Position numbers and translations under genes: made by a program
Assembly: GCA_026413225.1 (NCBI GenBank)
Contig: CM048552.1
Coordinates: 185,104,053-185,168,052, forward strand
Length of the DNA: 64,000 nt
Reading direction: 5' to 3'
DNA from: Otis tarda
Taxonomy: Eukaryota; Chordata; Aves; Otidiformes; Otididae
In this document: piece by piece, positions 61,701 to 64,000 of the stretch
How positions within the stretch are numbered: position 1 is the first letter of the stretch
Layout: each line of letters opens with the position of its first letter
The notes under the pieces: generated by a model
Told to the model about the DNA's origin: nothing
The model's database searches: none
What the model saw: only the letters and a program-made list of their open reading frames with translations

Positions 61701-62826
61701 AGAACTTTTATTAGTTACTTCTTCTTCTGCAGATCCCAGGATGTCTGCAGAGTGATTTCCAGAAAGCAAAGCAAAACTTCTTTCCCAAAACTGATCACCA
61801 TTGGGGCTGGAGGTTTTGGTGCAAGTTAAGGAGAAGGAGAAATACAAGGAACAAGTTGGCATTTTGAATGACCCTGTGTGGTAGTTCAGCCCCAATTGGG
61901 ACCAGACTGCGCAGTCTCTCTCTCACGCCCCCCCCCCACCACCACCACCCTCCAGTGGGACAGAAAGGAGAATTGATAAACAAAAAAAAAACCAGCAAAA
62001 ACACATGGGTTGAGATGGAACAACAACAACAAAAATTTAACAGCAATAACAGAAGAAAACAAAACAGTGATGGAAAACAAATACAGTATAATGGCTTACA
62101 ACAAATCTCCTCCACACCTAGTTTCTTCCAAGCAGCAGGCTTGGAGGCAGGAGCAGGAGGCTCCCCTCAGCACTTCTATACTGAGCATGATGGGATGGAA
62201 TAGCCCTTTGGCTAATTTGGGTAAATTAACCCCAGCTGTTAGCTAATTAGTTAATTATCCCAGCTGGGTGCCCCAGCAATAGGGGCCACCAGCTCCAGTT
62301 CTCCCAGCTCAGGTGAATATTAACTCTATCCTAGCCAGAACCAGGACACCCTGGCAACCTGAAGCTGAGTATCAGCTACCAGGGAAATACAGTTTAAATG
62401 CCATACGGTGACAGCACTGCTGTGCTCCCAACACCAGCCCTCTCCCAGCTACAGCCTGAGCTGCTGGGAACAACCACAGCCAGAAACATCAGGCTGGGAT
62501 TACAGTGATGCTCTACAGTTGGCAACACAGCCAGCTGCTCTCTGCTCACTCACAACAGTTGGAAGAAAAAGAAATCTCCCTGCTGTCTGGGCATACAGAA
62601 AGATGGATCAGCCTTAAAAGATTCTCTGAATCATTGCTGGTATTGTGCGACTACAGCAAGTTTGGAAAAAAACTTTGCCGTTATGTTTCCATACCTCAAG
62701 GAAATCTCTCTTCTGTTTCCAAATGCAATCCATACTGCATGGTAATATGTACAGCTGAGACTGATGCATTAGCCGCAGTACTCCCTGCTTCCCAGAATAG
62801 CAGTTTTGTTTTCCTGGCATTAGCTG
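49663..62826 (-). CDS. RUBCNL: RUBCNL (Pacer), Rubicon-like autophagy enhancer, spliced gene
   Basis: Twelve minus-strand exons between 61686 and 49663 (1445 nt) join in phase without a stop and give 480 residues and a natural TGA (49663-49665). A thirteenth, 62695-62826, is tentative. Residues 1-98 are Ser-rich and contain [20 protein letters not shown]. From about residue 241 the Rubicon-homology domain follows, with [61 protein letters not shown] and Cys/His pairs FICEFC, CKRC, CFHKACF and GCPKC that bind zinc. Known role: Pacer binds UVRAG, antagonises Rubicon, and brings the class III PI3-kinase and HOPS to autophagosomes to promote their maturation. The human protein is about 660 residues, so about 180 N-terminal residues are mostly unaccounted for here. 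Introns contain no recognised repeats apart from the LTR at 61877. Confidence 0.93.
50303..50393 (-). CDS. RUBCNL: RUBCNL exon, zinc-binding segment
   Basis: The acceptor 'gctgtccttgtag' and donor ACAG|gtatgt bound 91 nt. It reads [20 protein letters not shown] then YQIAKCKRC. Four to five Cys here belong to the Rubicon-homology zinc sites. Confidence 0.95.
50519..50672 (-). CDS. RUBCNL: RUBCNL exon
   Basis: The acceptor 'tttctctttgcag' and donor GCGAG|gtaagg bound 154 nt. It reads [20 protein letters not shown] then [20 protein letters not shown], the helical part of the Rubicon-homology domain, ending in GCE, whose Cys pairs with the next exon. Confidence 0.96.
51933..51994 (-). CDS. RUBCNL: RUBCNL exon
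   Basis: The acceptor 'cttcatcttttag' and donor GAAAG|gtatgg bound 62 nt. It reads [20 protein letters not shown] and ends with two nucleotides that complete a Ser codon with the next exon. The segment is Lys/Leu-rich and probably helical. Confidence 0.95.
52679..52917 (-). CDS. RUBCNL: RUBCNL exon, core of the Rubicon-homology domain
   Basis: The acceptor 'gctgtctacctgcag' bounds 239 nt. It reads [20 protein letters not shown], then [20 protein letters not shown] and [14 protein letters not shown]. The donor region is 'AAGGTGAGG|gtaagt': the phase fits use of the second GT, but 'gtgagg' six bases earlier could also serve and would drop two residues. Confidence 0.96.
54072..54136 (-). CDS. 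RUBCNL: RUBCNL exon, start of Rubicon-homology domain
   Basis: The acceptor 'ttgcctctgtgtgcag' and donor AAGCA|gtaagt bound 65 nt. It reads [20 protein letters not shown]. The CxxC pair is the first zinc knuckle and the AAQNF string is a family signature. Confidence 0.96.
54945..55090 (-). CDS. RUBCNL: RUBCNL exon
   Basis: The acceptor 'gtctttgccaatag' and donor GTCAA|gtaagt bound 146 nt. It reads [20 protein letters not shown], then [19 protein letters not shown] and IIFNIHPSV. The [13 protein letters not shown] stretch leads into the conserved domain. Confidence 0.94.
55498..55630 (-). CDS. RUBCNL: RUBCNL exon
   Basis: The acceptor 'gcttaattttcag' and donor CAGAGA|gtgagt bound 133 nt. It reads [20 protein letters not shown] and [18 protein letters not shown]. 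The phase agrees with both neighbours. Confidence 0.92.
55996..56038 (-). CDS. RUBCNL: RUBCNL micro-exon
   Basis: Only 43 nt between 'ctcctttactgcag' and GAAAG|gtaatg. It encodes [13 protein letters not shown] plus split codons at both ends. Its phase is required to connect 57323-57427 to 55498-55630, which is good support for so short an exon. Confidence 0.88.
57323..57427 (-). CDS. RUBCNL: RUBCNL exon
   Basis: The acceptor 'ctttattctggacag' and donor TATTG|gtaaga bound 105 nt. It reads [20 protein letters not shown] and [14 protein letters not shown]. The acidic DSEDEYVI end is typical of a disordered linker. Confidence 0.9.
58297..58504 (-). CDS. RUBCNL: RUBCNL exon with a GC donor
   Basis: The acceptor 'aatcttgcgtccag' precedes 58504. 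The frame reads [20 protein letters not shown], a family-conserved helix, then a Ser-rich tail ending SSDSGYE. The donor is GAAG|gcaagt, a GC-AG intron. Using it, the split codon GGC and the next exon keep the frame (GYEGCALLP). Confidence 0.92.
58505..61600. other. large RUBCNL intron, nothing recognised
   Basis: About 3.1 kb without a supported exon or named repeat. The 133-codon + strand frame at 59145-59546 is antisense and has no domain features. Confidence 0.6.
61601..61686 (-). CDS. RUBCNL: RUBCNL exon
   Basis: The acceptor 'ttcttgttatacccacag' has a branch-point-like 'aactaat' 18-24 nt before its AG, and the donor is GAGAAG|gtgagg. The 86-nt frame reads [20 protein letters not shown] then MLPEDVEK and ends on a whole codon that joins ENAHFF. 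Another open frame crosses this exon but does not fit the phase. Confidence 0.82.
61877..62348 (-). mobile_element. solo LTR in RUBCNL, sense-oriented
   Basis: 472 bp bounded by TGTGGTAG and CCAGGACA, flanked by an exact CCCTG duplication (61872-61876 and 62349-62353). Read on the minus strand it starts TGTCCTGGTTCTGGCTAGGA, the avian LTR 5' type, and is therefore in the same orientation as RUBCNL. Its 3' end lies 190 bp upstream of the exon at 61601-61686. No internal retroviral sequence is left. It could act as a promoter, enhancer or poly(A) site for the gene, but nothing in the sequence proves use. Confidence 0.9.
62695..62826 (-). CDS. RUBCNL: tentative RUBCNL N-terminal exon
   Basis: The minus-strand frame is open from a 'gtactcagcag' acceptor to CTTGAG|gtatgg. 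It contains [13 protein letters not shown], which resembles a short N-terminal stretch I recall from mammalian Pacer (a RLM...I-P pattern). It is 132 nt, phase 0 at both ends if it starts at 62826, with a second possible start at 62823. Between it and 61686 at least one more exon is needed to correct the phase. The likeness is short and unaligned. Confidence 0.4.
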
Positions 62827-64000
62827 CTGAGTACGATGAGCATGTGAAACAAAATTAATCTACGTTTCCCGTTAAGAACTTTTCACTATGCAGCAGAGCA
62901 TGCATCTGGTTTTCTATAGATCTACCATGGATTGCTTTTTATACAGAAGTGTATATATAATCACAATCGTCTTTCCCAGAGAAATTAATGTGAGAGATCA
63001 TGCTCTCCTGTTTTGTTTCCAAAGCACTCACAACCACTGCTACAAGAAATTATCTGGAAGGATGATGAAGATTATATATAATGTCTGTGGATGCACACAC
63101 TAATGAGATATGAAAGGAAATGACTCCTGTTTTTCACAATGACTAGTGTTTGTTTACTACCACTTATTTGACCTTATAATCAAGCAATTTCTGTTTTACT
63201 GTGGTGATGCTTACATGACAAAATAGACCATATCTAAATGCTACCACCACACATGCCACTTAATACAGATTAATCAAAGGCTCTTTGTAAAGTAAAAAAA
63301 AAAAAAAAAAACCCACCAAAAAAAAAAAAAACCAAAAACATCACTCCTAAATTTGCTTAAGAGTCATAAAAAAGGATAAAGAGGTTCCACAATATGAGAA
63401 TAATTTATGAAAACGTTTTCTCCAACTAAAGGGCACTGACTCTCAGGACTAGTTTAGATTATCTATATTGCCTTATTTATAAAAACCATGTTACACTGCC
63501 CTGAGCACTGGTGACATCAGGCTGGAAAGTCAATACTGCACTTGAGCATAGCAAGACAGACATCGTGTTTTTGTACAGAATTATTAATACCTCCATTGTG
63601 TATATCATGAAGGAAAAATGGAAAGGCTGATGATCTGACTTTTCAAAATAGATTTAATCATCCAATTAGGTTATTTTCATGCCTATTTGATGATTCATCT
63701 TACTGGATTAGCAGTGTGCGGCGAATACAGGTAACCACTAAAGACTCTACAGCTTGATAAAAGCCTACATTCTCATCAATTAAAATAACAGGTATTACCC
63801 CCTCAACTGAAAATAATAAGCAGAAATAAGGAAATGGGAAAATTATTCCTTTCTCTTTCCAATACAAGATGCAATTCACCTTAAATATCACTTTGAAATC
63901 TAATGGGAGCTTGTCCTCTTGCTTACCTCTTGCAACCCACTTGCATCTTTAACTTAAAGTGGGAAAGAGCCCAGCACATCTAGCAATGGGACTCAGCTCT
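62827..64000. other. upstream RUBCNL region, no exon found
   Basis: AT-rich DNA with an interrupted A-run at 63,294-63,334. No CpG island or clear first exon is present, so the RUBCNL promoter is probably outside the window. Confidence 0.45.

Noticed and set aside
61687..61840. Open minus-strand frame continuing upstream of the RUBCNL exon at 61601-61686
   Set aside because: The frame that fits the downstream exons has a TAA just upstream of the acceptor, so this part is read as intron.
1..64000. Operon, CRISPR array, phage or other bacterial systems
   Set aside because: Exon-intron structure, CR1 and avian LTR content show vertebrate nuclear DNA. The direct repeats are microsatellites or CR1 octamers.

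Overview
The window is nuclear DNA from a bird, most likely a neoavian. The evidence is the repeat content: many CR1 LINE fragments, several ending in the CR1 terminal octamer ATTCTATG, plus avian-type retroviral solo LTRs with 5-bp target duplications. Host genes are split into short exons with GT-AG or GC-AG introns. There is no bacterial or viral gene organisation, and nearly all open frames are chance or repeat-derived. The two host genes fit the vertebrate neighbourhood LRRC63 - RUBCNL (13q14 in human), with LRRC63 on the + strand and RUBCNL on the - strand, tail to tail.

Layout. 1-11.3 kb: non-coding, with two small old CR1 pieces. 11.3-12.5 kb: a TAA microsatellite, an AT-rich block, a CpG island with evenly spaced CACCC/KLF-type boxes, then an LTR-like element. 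15.7-31.1 kb: a leucine-rich-repeat gene, probably LRRC63. Its exons splice in phase as far as 29.8 kb, where there is an in-frame TAG, then a CR1 fragment inserted in the LRR exon, then a frame change. It is very probably a pseudogene in this lineage. Its introns hold a solo LTR (23.0-24.2 kb, CTAAG duplication), a truncated LTR and several CR1 copies. 31.1-49.2 kb: intergenic DNA with CR1 copies, including a young CR1 nested inside an older one in opposite orientation, a 608-bp LTR, and an LTR/CR1 composite.

49.6-62.8 kb, - strand: RUBCNL (Pacer), a Rubicon-homology autophagy factor. Twelve exons join in phase without a stop and give 480 residues ending at a natural stop. One further N-terminal exon is tentative. 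Features of note are a GC-AG intron, a NAGNAG acceptor in the zinc-finger exon, and a sense-oriented solo LTR 190 bp upstream of an exon. The true start of RUBCNL was not found and is either beyond the window or not recognisable.

I found no new biological system. The most interesting content is the apparent loss of LRRC63, the nested CR1 chronology, and the LTR placement in RUBCNL.
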